Assembly: GCF_050897975.1 (NCBI RefSeq)
Contig: NZ_JBPAXY010000001.1
Coordinates: forward strand, 186,001 to 250,000
Direction: 5' to 3'
DNA length: 64,000 nt
DNA from: Pseudooceanicola sp050897975
GTDB lineage: Bacteria > Pseudomonadota > Alphaproteobacteria > Rhodobacterales > Rhodobacteraceae
Positions 1-10,210 of the stretch are shown one piece after another (position 1 is the first letter of the stretch; the number at the start of each line of letters is the position of its first letter). The notes beneath the pieces are model-generated. The model was not told the DNA's origin. It did no database searches and saw nothing but the letters and a program-made list of their open reading frames with translations. Position numbers and translations under genes: made by a program.

Positions 1-3000
1 CGTCCTTCAGGAACTCGATCGCCTCGGCGCGCCGCTCGTCCCCGGTCAGGGCCATCAGACGGGCGCGCACCTCGCCGCCACCGCCGCCTTCGGCCTGCAA
101 CAGCGGCGCCAGACGGGGCGCGCTGGCCAGGGCGGCATTGGCGCGGGCGATCTGCGGCCAGTCGGCCTTGGCATAGCAAAAGTCCGACACATCGCGGGAC
201 ACCGCGATTTCCATCCCCAGATCGGTTTCCGCGTCGCTGAGCCCGTGCAGGCCCACCGATTCCAGATAGCTGGCCATGCCGTCGGACCGGGCGACAAAGC
301 CCGAGTCGGCCATGGCGCCCCAGTTGATCGCCGTGCCGTTGCGGCCCAGGCTGTCGCGATAGCGCGCCAGCGCGTTGAGGAAGGCGTTGGCGGCCACATA
401 GTTGCCCTGCCCGCCCGAGCCGATGACCTCGGCGATGGAGGAGAAGCCAATCAGGAAGTCAGGCTCGACCCCCGCCTTTTCAAAGGCCTGGTGCAGGATC
501 CAGCCGCCCAGAACCTTGGGCCGCAACACCTCGGTGATCACCTCGGGCGTCAGCTGGTTCAGGAAGCCGTCCTTGATCACCGCCGCCCCATGCACGACGC
601 CGCGCAAGGGATGTTTCGCATCCGCCGTGGCCGCGCCGATGAAGGCGTCCATCTCGGCCTCCGAGGTCACGTCCAGCGCCAGCGGCTCAACCACGGTGCC
701 GCGTTTCTGCATCGCCTTCACCCGGGGCATGTCCTCCTTCAGGAAGGATCCCCCGCGTGAGGTCAGGTAGAGTTTCCCGGCGCCTGCCCGGCTCATCCAG
801 TCGGCAATGGTCAGGCCAAAGCCCTTGGTGCCGCCGGTGATCAGGTAAGAGGCATCGGCGGACAGGGCCACGGGCCGCGAAGTATCGCCGCGCACCTCGA
901 AGCTGGGCTCGTCCAGAGTGACTACGACCTTCCCCACGTGGCGGGCCTGGGACATATAGCGCACCGCATCGGCGATCTGGCTGATCGGGAAGGCGGTGAC
1001 CGGCAGCGGCTTCAGCCGCCGGGCGTCGAACATCTCGACCACTTCCTGCATCAGCTCGGCCAGCAGTTCGGGGCGTTCCTGCCCCATGGCCGCCAGGTCG
1101 AGGCAAGAGAAGGAGACGTTCTTGCGCAGGGCCTTCATGCCGATGGCGCTGTCGGCGTAGACGTCGACCTTGCCGATCTCCAGGTAGCGGCCATAGGGCG
1201 CCACGATGTCCAGACCCTTGGTGATGTATTCCCCGGGCAGCGAGTTCAGCAGCACGTCCACCCCGCGCCCTTCGGTGATCCGCTCGACATCGTCGGCGAA
1301 TTTCAGGCTGCGGCTGTCCATGATGTGATCGGCGCCCAGCTCGGCCAGCAGGTCACGCTTGGCGGGGCTGCCCGCGGTGGCGAAGATCTCGGCCCCCACG
1401 TCCTGGCACAGCTGGATCCCGGCCATGCCGACACCGCCGGTGGCGACGTGGATGAAGACCTTCTCGCCCTTGCGCATCCGCCCGACGCGGTTCAGCGCGT
1501 AATGGGCCGTGGCGAAGGCCGAGGGGATGGTCGCCGCCTCTTCCAGGCTGATATGCCCGGGCAGCACGGTCAGGGCGCGCGGGTCGACGTCCATGTAGCG
1601 TTGCAGGCAGCGCCGCCCCATGCCCATGACCCGGTCGCCGGGTTTCAGGGTGGTCACCTTGCGGCCCACTGCGTGGACCACGGCGCCGAACTCCAGCCCC
1701 AGATGCTGCCAGGCGGGATCGGGTTCCGCCTCTTCCGGCAGCAGGCCGGTGACCGCCATCACGTCGCGGAAGTTCATGCCCACGGCAGAGATGCGCACCC
1801 GCACCGCGTCCTCGGCCAGCGCGTCCGGCGGCAGTTCCCACAGGCCCAGGTCGTCGATCACGCCGGGCGCGTGCATCGTGGCGTGGAAGTTCACCTCTTC
1901 ATTGCTGGCGGGCACCGTCATCAGCTTGGGCGCGAAATCGTCGGTCTTGCGCGGGAACAGACGCGCGCCGAAGGCCCGGCCCCGGTGGATCACGGTCTCG
2001 GTCTCGGGCGTGTCGCTGAGCAGGCGCAGCGCCAACTGGGCGGGGTCCGAGCCGTCATGGTCGAACATGCGCACATGGTATTCCGTGGTCTCGGTCGCCA
2101 GCACCCGCCCCAGCGAGGCAATGGGCGTCTGGGTCAGGGCCGCCGGGCCGGTCTGGCCGGTCTCGGGGTCGGGATAGGCGCCCGCGGTCAGCACGGCGAT
2201 CCGCGGCAGGGCAATCTCGTTGGTGCGATGGAAATCCATCAGATCGCCCAGGGTGATCAGGTCGGTCACATTGCGTTCGATCACGCCGTAAAGATCGGCC
2301 GGCGCCGTGGCCGGGTCCACATCCGCCGCGCTCAGGGCGGCGGCAAAGAGGATGCCCTTTACCTGCGCCTGTTCCAGGGCCTCGCCGAACTGGTCCTCGA
2401 CCGCCTGCACCAGCTCGTCGCCCAGATCGGCGCGGGTCAGCACCGAAACCTCGGCGCCCCGGGCCTGGATCGCGGCGCCCAGATCGGCCACATCGGCGGC
2501 GGTGTCGGCCAGGATCAGCCAGTGACCCAGGGCCTCTTCGGCCAGCTGCGGCTCGTCGCGGATCTCCGACAGGCCCGACTCGACGAAGTTCGGCGCCACC
2601 TCGGCGCCCTCTTCGGCGGCGGCCTTGGTGGGCAGGGGCTGGGTCATCAGCCCCTCGGCGGTGAACAGAACCCGGCCCTCCATGTCGGTGACGGTAAAGC
2701 TGGCCTCGATATCGCCGGTGACCGGATTGGGCGCGCGGCGGGCATGGGCCATCACCTCGTCCGGCAGGCGGCCATAGAAACGCAGGCGGCGGGCGCCCAC
2801 GGGCAGATAGGCCATGTCGCCCGCCTTGCGCGGGGTGCGGATGCTGCCGCGCGAGACGCGCGGGTCGCACATCTGCAAACAGCCGTCCATCAACGCCGGG
2901 TGGATGTAGAACAGCGCGGTCTGCCCGGCGATCTGCGCGGGCGCCTTGATGCGGGCGACGGATTCGTCCTCGCCCACCCACAGCTGCTGCACCACCTGGA

Positions 3001-6000
3001 AGGCGGGGCCGTAGTTCACGAAGCCCGAGCTGGCGTCGACATCGTACATATGCGCGGCGTCGACCTCCTCCAGGGTGGTGGTGGCGGGGTCGAAGGGCAC
3101 GGGGTCGGGCGCGGGCACATCGGTCACCCGGATCTTGCCCTCAGAGCGCAGCACCCAGTCGTCGCGGCTGTCGCGCGGGCGCGAGTAGAGCTTGCCGCGC
3201 TTGCGGTCGGGCGACCAGGCCAGCGAAATCAGCATGTCCTGATCGTCTTCCAGGAACAGCGCCTCGTGAATGATCGTGTCCGAGAGTTCCAGCGGCTTGT
3301 CGCCGTGCAGCTCGACCCCCAGGGCCACAAGCGTTTCCAGATAGCCCGCGCCGGGGAACAGCGTTTCCGACTGCATCCGGTGGTCCTTCAGGAAGGGCCA
3401 GGCCTTGGTGTTCAGCTCCATCCACCAGGCGGTGCCGGCGTCATTGCCCTTGCGGCCCAGGAAGGGGTGCTGCTTGGCGCCGTAAAGCTGACGGCGGCTT
3501 TCCTCGCTGTCCTGCCACAGGCTTTCCTCGACCCAGTGGTTCAGCGGCAGGCCCGCGGGCGCCTCGACCCCATCGGTCAACGCAGCCCAGTCCAGGTCGT
3601 AGCCGCTGGTGTAAAGCTGGGCGGCGGTGCGGGCGAAGATGTCGAAATCGCCTTCCTTGCGCGACAGCGATTGGAACACGTCGACCTTGGCCCCCGCCTC
3701 CAGGGCGGTGGATTTGGTCGGGCCCATCAGGGTGGAATGCGGCCCCAGCTCGACAAAGGTCGTGGCGCCCATCGACAGGGCGGCTTCGATCCCCTTCTGG
3801 AACATCACCGGGCAGCGCAGGTTCAGCCAGGCATATTCCAGGTCGAACTTGGTCTCCGGATTGCCGGTCACGGTCGAGATGAAGGGGATCTTCGGCACCC
3901 GCCAAGAGACCTCTTTCACCTCGCGGCGGAACCACTCTTCGCCCGCCTCCAGTTGGTAGGAATGCCAGGCGGTATCGACCTTCAGAATGCGGATGAAGGT
4001 CTCGGGGCGGCTATGCTGGAACTCTTCGACGAAGGCGTGCAGCCTGTCGTAATCGCCCGAAATGGTGGTCGAGCCGGGGCCGTTGACCGCGGCCACGTTG
4101 ATCAGCGGCGGCAACAGCGGTTCGATGTCCTCGGGCGCCAGGCCCACGGCGGCCATGGCGCCTTTCTGGCCCAGCTGGTCACGCACCACACCGCGTTTCG
4201 AAAGGAAGCTGGCGGCGCCGTCCAGGGTCAGACCCCCGGCCACGTAAGAGGCGGCGGATTCACCGATGGAATGGCCCACCACCATGTCGGGTGTGATGCC
4301 GAAGCTTTCCCAGACGGCGCCCAGACCGGCCTGGATGGCGAAAAGCGCGGGCTGGGTGACGGCGGTGTCGTCGATGCGCGAGCTGGCCTCGTCGGCCAGC
4401 AGTTCCTCCACCAGCGACCAGCCCGCGACCTTCTTGAAATGGGCGTCATAGGCCTCGACCGCGTCGCGGAAGACGGTGGAATGCTCCATGAACTGGCGGC
4501 CCATGGCCCACCATTGCGAGCCCTGCCCGGCGAAGATGAAGCATAGCGAGGTCTCGGTGCGCACCTGCCCCGAGATCACCGCCTTGCTTCCTGCCAGCGC
4601 CTCTTCATCGCCCGAGATCAGCAGTTCCAGCGCCGCCAGCAGCTCGGCCCGGGTGCGGGCCAGAAGCATGGTGCGATAGGTCAGATGGCTGCGTTCGCGG
4701 CCCAGGGCAGCCGAGAGGGCGGCCAGGGGCAGCGTGGCCAGGGCCGAGCTGTCGTCCTTCAGCGCCGCCAGCAGATCGGCGGCATTGGCCAGAACGGCCT
4801 CCTGGCTGGGGCCGGACAGCGGGAAGAAGAAGGGGAAGGCATCGGCCCCGCGTTCCGCCGGAGTGACGGGTGCGACGGGCACCGCGGCCTGTTCCGGCGC
4901 CGAAGAGATCAGCGCCGAGGCATTGGTGCCGCCGAAGCCGAAAGAGTTGATCACCGCATAGCGCAGCCCCTCGGCCGCCGGGAAGGGCTCGGCCTCGGTC
5001 GGCACCTTCAGGTTCAGCGCGTCGAAGGGGATATTGGGGTTGGGGGTGTCGTAGTTGACGTTGGGCGGCACCACGCCATTGCGCACCGCCAGGGTCGCCT
5101 TGATCAGCCCCGAGATACCGGCCGCGCTTTCCGCGTGGCCCACATTGGCCTTGCCCGAGCCGACCCAGACCGGGCGTTCGGGATTGTGCTGGCCAATGAC
5201 CGTGCCGATGGCGCCCGCCTCGATCGGGTCGCCAACCGGAGTGCCGGTGCCGTGGGCCTCGACGAAACCCACCCGATCCTTGGGAATGCCGGACTGGGTG
5301 AACAGGTCTTCCAGCATGGCGATCTGGCTGTCCTGCGCCGGCGCGGTGATGGTCGAGGTATAGCCGTCCTGATTGCAGGCCGAGGCATGGATCAGCGCAT
5401 GGATCCGGTCGCCGTCGGCCACCGCCTGGTGATAGGGTTTCAGCACCACGACCCCCACGGCCTCGCCGCGCACAAACCCGTTGGCGCGGGTGTCGAAGGT
5501 CGAGATCTGCCCGGTCGAGGACAGCATCCCGGCGCGCGAAAACGCAATGAAGGACGAGGGGTGCGCCAGCACGTTGACGCCCGCCACCACGGCCACGTCG
5601 CAGGCGCCCGAGCGCAGGTTCTGCACCGCCTGGTTCAGCGCCACCAGCGACGAGGAACAGGCCGTGTCCACCGCATAGGACGGCCCCTTCAGGTTCAGCC
5701 GGTGCGACACCCGGTTGGCGTTGATGCACAGCGCATAGCCCGTCCCGGCAAAGCTTTCGGGATTGGTCGGGCGGATCTCCTGGATGGTGCGATAATCGGA
5801 TTGCGAGATGCCGACGAAAACGCCGGTCTTGCCCTGGCTGTAGTCTTCTGCCGGGCGCAGCGTGTCCTGAAGCGCCTCGTAGGTGCATTGCAGCAGCAGC
5901 CGCTGCTGCGGGTCCATCGCCGCCGCCTCACGCGGGGAGATGCCGAAGAACTTGGCGTCGAAGCCGCGGATATCCTCCAGGAACCCGGCCCATTTGGTCA

Positions 6001-6214
6001 CCGAAGAGGCGATGCCATCGGGGTTCTCGTTGTAGAAATTCTCGACGTTCCAGCGGTCCTCGGGGACCTCGCGAATGCCGCTCTTCTTGTCCAGCAGGAA
6101 CTGCCAATAGGCGTCAGGGGTGGTGTTGCCGCCCGGCAGGCGACAGGCCATGCCGACAATGGCAAGGGCCTGAGGGAAAAGGGAGACGTCGGAAGAGGGA
6201 AGAGATCGCTTCAT
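1..6214 (-). CDS. Reducing type I polyketide synthase (3' end outside window)
   Basis: Single-module reducing polyketide synthase, probably iterative, cut by the left edge after 2,071 codons. Domains seen in order: ketosynthase about residues 14-440 with Cys186 in VDTACSSS; acyltransferase about 565-870 with Ser649 in GHSIGES; dehydratase about 905-1190 with His945 in HRMQSETLFP (the usual HxxxGxxxxP has Glu in place of Gly); a linker; enoylreductase about 1410-1720 with the nucleotide-binding loop VATGGVGMAG (Thr1592); ketoreductase about 1745-1990 with Tyr1939 in GQGNYVAANAF. The last residues before the edge resemble the start of an acyl carrier protein domain. No methyltransferase domain or loading module is visible. 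Start ATG at 6214 has only a weak upstream AGGG. Product unknown; family and domain order are firm. Confidence 0.93.
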   Translation of the reverse strand, partial: MKRSLPSSDVSLFPQALAIVGMACRLPGGNTTPDAYWQFLLDKKSGIREVPEDRWNVENFYNENPDGIASSVTKWAGFLEDIRGFDAKFFGISPREAAAMDPQQRLLLQCTYEALQDTLRPAEDYSQGKTGVFVGISQSDYRTIQEIRPTNPESFAGTGYALCINANRVSHRLNLKGPSYAVDTACSSSLVALNQAVQNLRSGACDVAVVAGVNVLAHPSSFIAFSRAGMLSSTGQISTFDTRANGFVRGEAVGVVVLKPYHQAVADGDRIHALIHASACNQDGYTSTITAPAQDSQIAMLEDLFTQSGIPKDRVGFVEAHGTGTPVGDPIEAGAIGTVIGQHNPERPVWVGSGKANVGHAESAAGISGLIKATLAVRNGVVPPNVNYDTPNPNIPFDALNLKVPTEAEPFPAAEGLRYAVINSFGFGGTNASALISSAPEQAAVPVAPVTPAERGADAFPFFFPLSGPSQEAVLANAADLLAALKDDSSALATLPLAALSAALGRERSHLTYRTMLLARTRAELLAALELLISGDEEALAGSKAVISGQVRTETSLCFIFAGQGSQWWAMGRQFMEHSTVFRDAVEAYDAHFKKVAGWSLVEELLADEASSRIDDTAVTQPALFAIQAGLGAVWESFGITPDMVVGHSIGESAASYVAGGLTLDGAASFLSKRGVVRDQLGQKGAMAAVGLAPEDIEPLLPPLINVAAVNGPGSTTISGDYDRLHAFVEEFQHSRPETFIRILKVDTAWHSYQLEAGEEWFRREVKEVSWRVPKIPFISTVTGNPETKFDLEYAWLNLRCPVMFQKGIEAALSMGATTFVELGPHSTLMGPTKSTALEAGAKVDVFQSLSRKEGDFDIFARTAAQLYTSGYDLDWAALTDGVEAPAGLPLNHWVEESLWQDSEESRRQLYGAKQHPFLGRKGNDAGTAWWMELNTKAWPFLKDHRMQSETLFPGAGYLETLVALGVELHGDKPLELSDTIIHEALFLEDDQDMLISLAWSPDRKRGKLYSRPRDSRDDWVLRSEGKIRVTDVPAPDPVPFDPATTTLEEVDAAHMYDVDASSGFVNYGPAFQVVQQLWVGEDESVARIKAPAQIAGQTALFYIHPALMDGCLQMCDPRVSRGSIRTPRKAGDMAYLPVGARRLRFYGRLPDEVMAHARRAPNPVTGDIEASFTVTDMEGRVLFTAEGLMTQPLPTKAAAEEGAEVAPNFVESGLSEIRDEPQLAEEALGHWLILADTAADVADLGAAIQARGAEVSVLTRADLGDELVQAVEDQFGEALEQAQVKGILFAAALSAADVDPATAPADLYGVIERNVTDLITLGDLMDFHRTNEIALPRIAVLTAGAYPDPETGQTGPAALTQTPIASLGRVLATETTEYHVRMFDHDGSDPAQLALRLLSDTPETETVIHRGRAFGARLFPRKTDDFAPKLMTVPASNEEVNFHATMHAPGVIDDLGLWELPPDALAEDAVRVRISAVGMNFRDVMAVTGLLPEEAEPDPAWQHLGLEFGAVVHAVGRKVTTLKPGDRVMGMGRRCLQRYMDVDPRALTVLPGHISLEEAATIPSAFATAHYALNRVGRMRKGEKVFIHVATGGVGMAGIQLCQDVGAEIFATAGSPAKRDLLAELGADHIMDSRSLKFADDVERITEGRGVDVLLNSLPGEYITKGLDIVAPYGRYLEIGKVDVYADSAIGMKALRKNVSFSCLDLAAMGQERPELLAELMQEVVEMFDARRLKPLPVTAFPISQIADAVRYMSQARHVGKVVVTLDEPSFEVRGDTSRPVALSADASYLITGGTKGFGLTIADWMSRAGAGKLYLTSRGGSFLKEDMPRVKAMQKRGTVVEPLALDVTSEAEMDAFIGAATADAKHPLRGVVHGAAVIKDGFLNQLTPEVITEVLRPKVLGGWILHQAFEKAGVEPDFLIGFSSIAEVIGSGGQGNYVAANAFLNALARYRDSLGRNGTAINWGAMADSGFVARSDGMASYLESVGLHGLSDAETDLGMEIAVSRDVSDFCYAKADWPQIARANAALASAPRLAPLLQAEGGGGGEVRARLMALTGDERRAEAIEFLKD

Positions 6215-6375
6215 GGGAAAACCCTGGCAAACTGCAACAAAGGAAAACGAATGGATCCGAAATTTGGAAAACTATCGTTTTTGTCCGAAGCAACCTTCCC
6301 CTCCGTCAACATAACTTGCCCGCAAGGGTCACTGTGGCCGGGACTGCGGCCAATGAGACGCCGTGACTGCGCATT

Positions 6376-6389
6376 ATACGCGCGCGTAT
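6376..6389. promoter_or_regulatory. 14-bp perfect palindrome upstream of PKS
   Basis: ATACGCGCGCGTAT is self-complementary over all 14 bases and lies about 162 bases upstream of the PKS start, inside the 373-base gap (6215-6587) that otherwise holds no gene. It may be a regulator-binding site or part of the PKS promoter region. No matching regulator is visible in the window, so the role is inference only. Confidence 0.3.
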
Positions 6390-6492
6390 CTCTGATTTCG
6401 GTGGTTTTTCTCTCGCCGCAGGCGCGCGGCTGTCCGGGCCTATGTGCCGCGCGCAGGGCCGCGCAAGGGCGGGATTCGCCTGTCTGAACAGG

Positions 6493-6520
6493 AAAACCCC
6501 CGGCAGAACCCTGCCGGGGG
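6493..6520 (-). terminator. Rho-independent terminator after choXWV
   Basis: Perfect 10-bp stem (CCCCCGGCAG at 6497-6506 with CTGCCGGGGG at 6511-6520, 4-base loop), followed on the minus strand by a TTTT run. It lies about 70 bases past the choV stop, so it ends the choXWV transcript before the PKS promoter region. Confidence 0.8.
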
Positions 6521-6587
6521 GTGCAATCATCCGCTGGTTTTCGCCCGCCCGGCCCGGTCACTTGAACCGGCTCGGGCGATAGCGCGC

Positions 6588-7645
<1,058 letters not shown>

Positions 7646-7649
<4 letters not shown>

Positions 7650-8482
7650 TTGCGGCCTCCGATCCGAAGCATCCGGTCCAGGATGATGGCGACCACCACG
7701 ATCACGAAGCCCGATTCAAAGCCCAGCGAGGTGTTCACCTGGTTCAGCGCGCGCACCACCGGCACGCCCAGCCCGTCCGCGCCCACCAGGGCCGCGACCA
7801 CGACCATGGACAGCGACAGCATGATGGTCTGGTTCAGCCCGGCCATGATCTGCGGCAGGGCATAGGGCAGCTCGACCTTGGTCAGGGTCTGCCACTTGGT
7901 GCCGCCGAAGGCCTCTGAGGCCTCAAGCAGCGGTGTGGGGGTCGAGCTGACGCCCAGATAGGTCAGCCGGATCGGCGCGGGCACCACGAAGATCACCGTG
8001 GCGATCAGGCCGGGCACCATGCCGATGCCGAAGAAGACGATCGCCGGGATCAGATAGACGAAGGTCGGCAGGGTCTGCATCAGGTCCAGCACCGGTTGCA
8101 GGAAGGCATACATGCGCGGCCGGTGCGCCGCCGCGATCCCCACCGGCACCCCGATGGCCATGCACACGATGCAAGAGGAGATGACCAGCGTCAGGCTTTC
8201 GGTCGTCTCTTCCCAGTAGTCCTGGTTGAGGATGAAGAGGAAACCCAGGGCGACGAAAAGGCAGGTCTTCCAGTTGCGCTGCAAGGCCCAGGTCAGGGCC
8301 ACGAAGGCCGCGATCACCAGCAGTTCGGGCGGCTCTTGCAGGATCCACAGCAAGCCGTCGATCAGGTTTTCGGCCCCATTGGCCAGGACATCGACGATGC
8401 CCTCGAAATTGTCCCTCAGCCAGTCGAAGAAGTCGCTGGCCCAGTCCCCTACGGGGATCTTGTTTTCCGTCAGCCAATCCAA
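7646..8482 (-). CDS. choW: Choline ABC transporter permease
   Basis: Inner-membrane permease, 278 aa, with several hydrophobic helices and the binding-protein-dependent transport core in the second half (EAFGGTKWQTLTKVELP is the EAA loop that contacts the ATPase). The start chosen is TTG at 8482: AGGAGG sits 6 bases upstream, and the protein then begins LDWLTENKIPVGDW, as is typical for the family. An ATG 33 codons further upstream would add a low-complexity leader that runs through a hairpin, so it is unlikely. It follows choX after a hairpin and overlaps choV by four bases. Confidence 0.9.
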
Positions 8483-8547
8483 GGCGGACCTCCTTTTGGG
8501 CAAATGGCCTGAAGTCAGATGGCCAGAAGTCAAATGCCGGAAAGCAG

Positions 8548-8577
8548 AAAGGCCCGGTCCTGTGCGCCCGGGCCTTT
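8548..8577 (-). terminator. Intercistronic hairpin between choX and choW
   Basis: Perfect 10-bp inverted repeat (AAAGGCCCGG at 8548-8557, CCGGGCCTTT at 8568-8577) just past the choX stop. In the minus-strand RNA the second arm ends in UUU. Such a partial terminator or RNA-stabilising stem commonly sets binding-protein expression above that of the permease and ATPase; that role here is inference. Confidence 0.65.
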
Positions 8578-8589
8578 CCACCGATCCTA

Positions 8590-9513
8590 TCAGAGGCCGA
8601 AGGCCGCCTTCACCGCTTCGGCGCCATCGGCGCCATCCACGGTGGTGACGCCGTCCAGCCAGGACATCACCAGATCCGGGTTGGCCTTCATCCAGGCCAT
8701 GGTGGCATCATCGGCATCTTCGCCATCGTTCAGGATGGCGCCCATGATCTCGTTTTCCATCGGCAGGGTGAAGGTCAGGTTGGCCAGCAGGGCGCCCACG
8801 TTCGGGCATTCCTCGACATAGCCCTTGCGGGTCACGGTGTTGACCACGCCTTCGCCGCCAAAGAACTCCTCGCCGCCCGGCAGGTACTTCAGCTCGAAGT
8901 TGGCGTTCATCGGGTGCGGTTCCCAGCCCAGGAAGACGATGTCTTCCTGTTTCTCATAGGCGCGCTGCACCATCGACAGCATCCCCTGCTCCGAGCTTTC
9001 GACCACGTCGAACCCGTCCAGGTCGAACTTGTTCTCTTCGGTCAGGCTGACCAGGTAGGCGTTGCCCTCGTTGCCCGGCTCGATGCCGTAGATCTTCTCG
9101 TCCAGGCTGTCGCGGAAGCTGGCGATGTCGGCGTAGCTTTGCAGGCCCTTCTCGTAGGTATAGGCGGGCACGGCCAGGGTGTACTTGGTGCCTTCCAGGT
9201 TGGTGGCGACGGTCTCGATCTCGCCCGACTCCAGATAGGGGCCGATGGCGCCCTGCTGCGCAGGCAGCCAGTTGCCCAGGAAGATGTCCACGTCGTCGCT
9301 TTCCAGCGACTTGAAGGTCACCGGCACCGACAGGACCTTGACGTCCACGTCATAGCCCAGGGCCTCCAGCACCTGCTTGGTGGCCGAGGTGGTGGTGGTG
9401 ATGTCGGTCCAGCCGACATCCGAGAAGCTGACCTCGGTGCATTGCGCCATCGCCATGCCGGCCGACAGGGTCAGTGCCGCCGCACTGGTCATCATCATGT
9501 TGAAACGGGTCAT
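8590..9513 (-). CDS. choX: Periplasmic choline-binding protein
   Basis: Solute-binding protein (OpuAC/ProX type) of the choline importer, 307 aa. A cleavable signal peptide ends ...SAGMAMA before Gln-Cys. The mature protein has aromatic-rich segments such as DVGWTDITT, LGNWLPAQ and FLGWEPHPMN, which in this family form the box around the quaternary ammonium group. ATG at 9513 is preceded by GGAAGGAAACGAC. First gene of the choXWV unit, transcribed away from betI across a shared operator. Choline is preferred over betaine as the ligand because the facing operon oxidises choline. Confidence 0.92.
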   Translation of the reverse strand: MTRFNMMMTSAAALTLSAGMAMAQCTEVSFSDVGWTDITTTTSATKQVLEALGYDVDVKVLSVPVTFKSLESDDVDIFLGNWLPAQQGAIGPYLESGEIETVATNLEGTKYTLAVPAYTYEKGLQSYADIASFRDSLDEKIYGIEPGNEGNAYLVSLTEENKFDLDGFDVVESSEQGMLSMVQRAYEKQEDIVFLGWEPHPMNANFELKYLPGGEEFFGGEGVVNTVTRKGYVEECPNVGALLANLTFTLPMENEIMGAILNDGEDADDATMAWMKANPDLVMSWLDGVTTVDGADGAEAVKAAFGL

Positions 9514-9550
9514 GTCGTTTCCTTCCGTTGGACTTGGGGTTGTGTTTTTC

Positions 9551-9570
9551 TTGATTGATGAGTTAATCAA
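9551..9570. promoter_or_regulatory. Putative BetI operator between choX and betI
   Basis: TTGATTGATGAGTTAATCAA: an imperfect dyad with 6-bp perfect arms (TTGATT/AATCAA) in the 106-base divergent gap. It resembles the TTGATTG...CAAT-type site reported for BetI. Its left arm could also serve as a -35 element (TTGATT) with TACAAC at 9573-9578 as -10, 16 bases apart, for betI. Binding there would block both divergent promoters until choline is present. The site is seen; the regulator assignment is inferred from position. Confidence 0.65.
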
Positions 9571-9619
9571 AATACAACTGTTTCGAAAAGTAAAGCATTC
9601 AGACGCGAGGGCAACCCAT

Positions 9620-10210
9620 ATGCCGAAGGTCGGTATGGAACCGGTGCGAAAACAGGCGCTGATCGAAGCCTGCATCGCCGAGATCGGCCAGGCGGGCACC
9701 TTGGACGTGACCGTGGCGCAGATCGCGAAGCGCGCCGGCATGTCCTCTGCCCTGGCCCATCACTACTTCGGATCGAAGGAACAGATCTTCCTGGCGACCA
9801 TGCGGCACGTCATGAAACTTTGGGGCGAAACGGTGCGCGGCAAGCTGGAGCGCGCCGAAACGCCGCTGGAACGCATTCTGGCAATCACCGATTCCTCCTT
9901 TGAATCCCATCAGTTCGAACGCGAGGTCGTGGCGGCCTGGCTGAACTTCTATGTGCGCGCCCTGCACTCGGCCGACAGCCGCCGCCTGCTGAATATCTAT
10001 GCCCACCGGCTGCAATCGAATCTTTTGCATGACCTAAGGAAAATCCTTCCCAAGGCAACCGCCGAAGAGGTCGCCCAGGGCATCGCCGCCCTGATCGACG
10101 GCTTCTACATCCGCTCTGCCCTTCAGGATCAGGTGCCGGGGCGGGACGCGATCAAGGCGACCATCGCCGATTACCTGACCCTCTGGCTCGAAAGGACGAC
10201 CCGTGACTGA
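9620..10210 (+). CDS. betI: TetR-family transcriptional repressor BetI
   Basis: 196-aa choline-responsive repressor of the bet genes. An N-terminal TetR helix-turn-helix (TVAQIAKRAGMSSALAHHYF, about residues 31-50) is followed by a ligand-binding helical domain that matches BetI in length. The start ATG at 9620 gives the family-standard beginning MPKVGMEPVR; longer readings through the operator are rejected. It is the first gene of betICBA and overlaps the betC GTG start by 8 bases. Expected to repress both its own operon and probably choXWV through the dyad at 9551-9570. Confidence 0.93.
   Translation: MPKVGMEPVRKQALIEACIAEIGQAGTLDVTVAQIAKRAGMSSALAHHYFGSKEQIFLATMRHVMKLWGETVRGKLERAETPLERILAITDSSFESHQFEREVVAAWLNFYVRALHSADSRRLLNIYAHRLQSNLLHDLRKILPKATAEEVAQGIAALIDGFYIRSALQDQVPGRDAIKATIADYLTLWLERTTRD

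Noticed and set aside
938..4546. Very long plus-strand open frame (1,202 codons) opposite the PKS
   Set aside because: It is the antisense shadow of a GC-rich gene: His/Gly/Arg/Gln-rich with no domain, while the minus-strand frame carries all PKS catalytic motifs in one phase.
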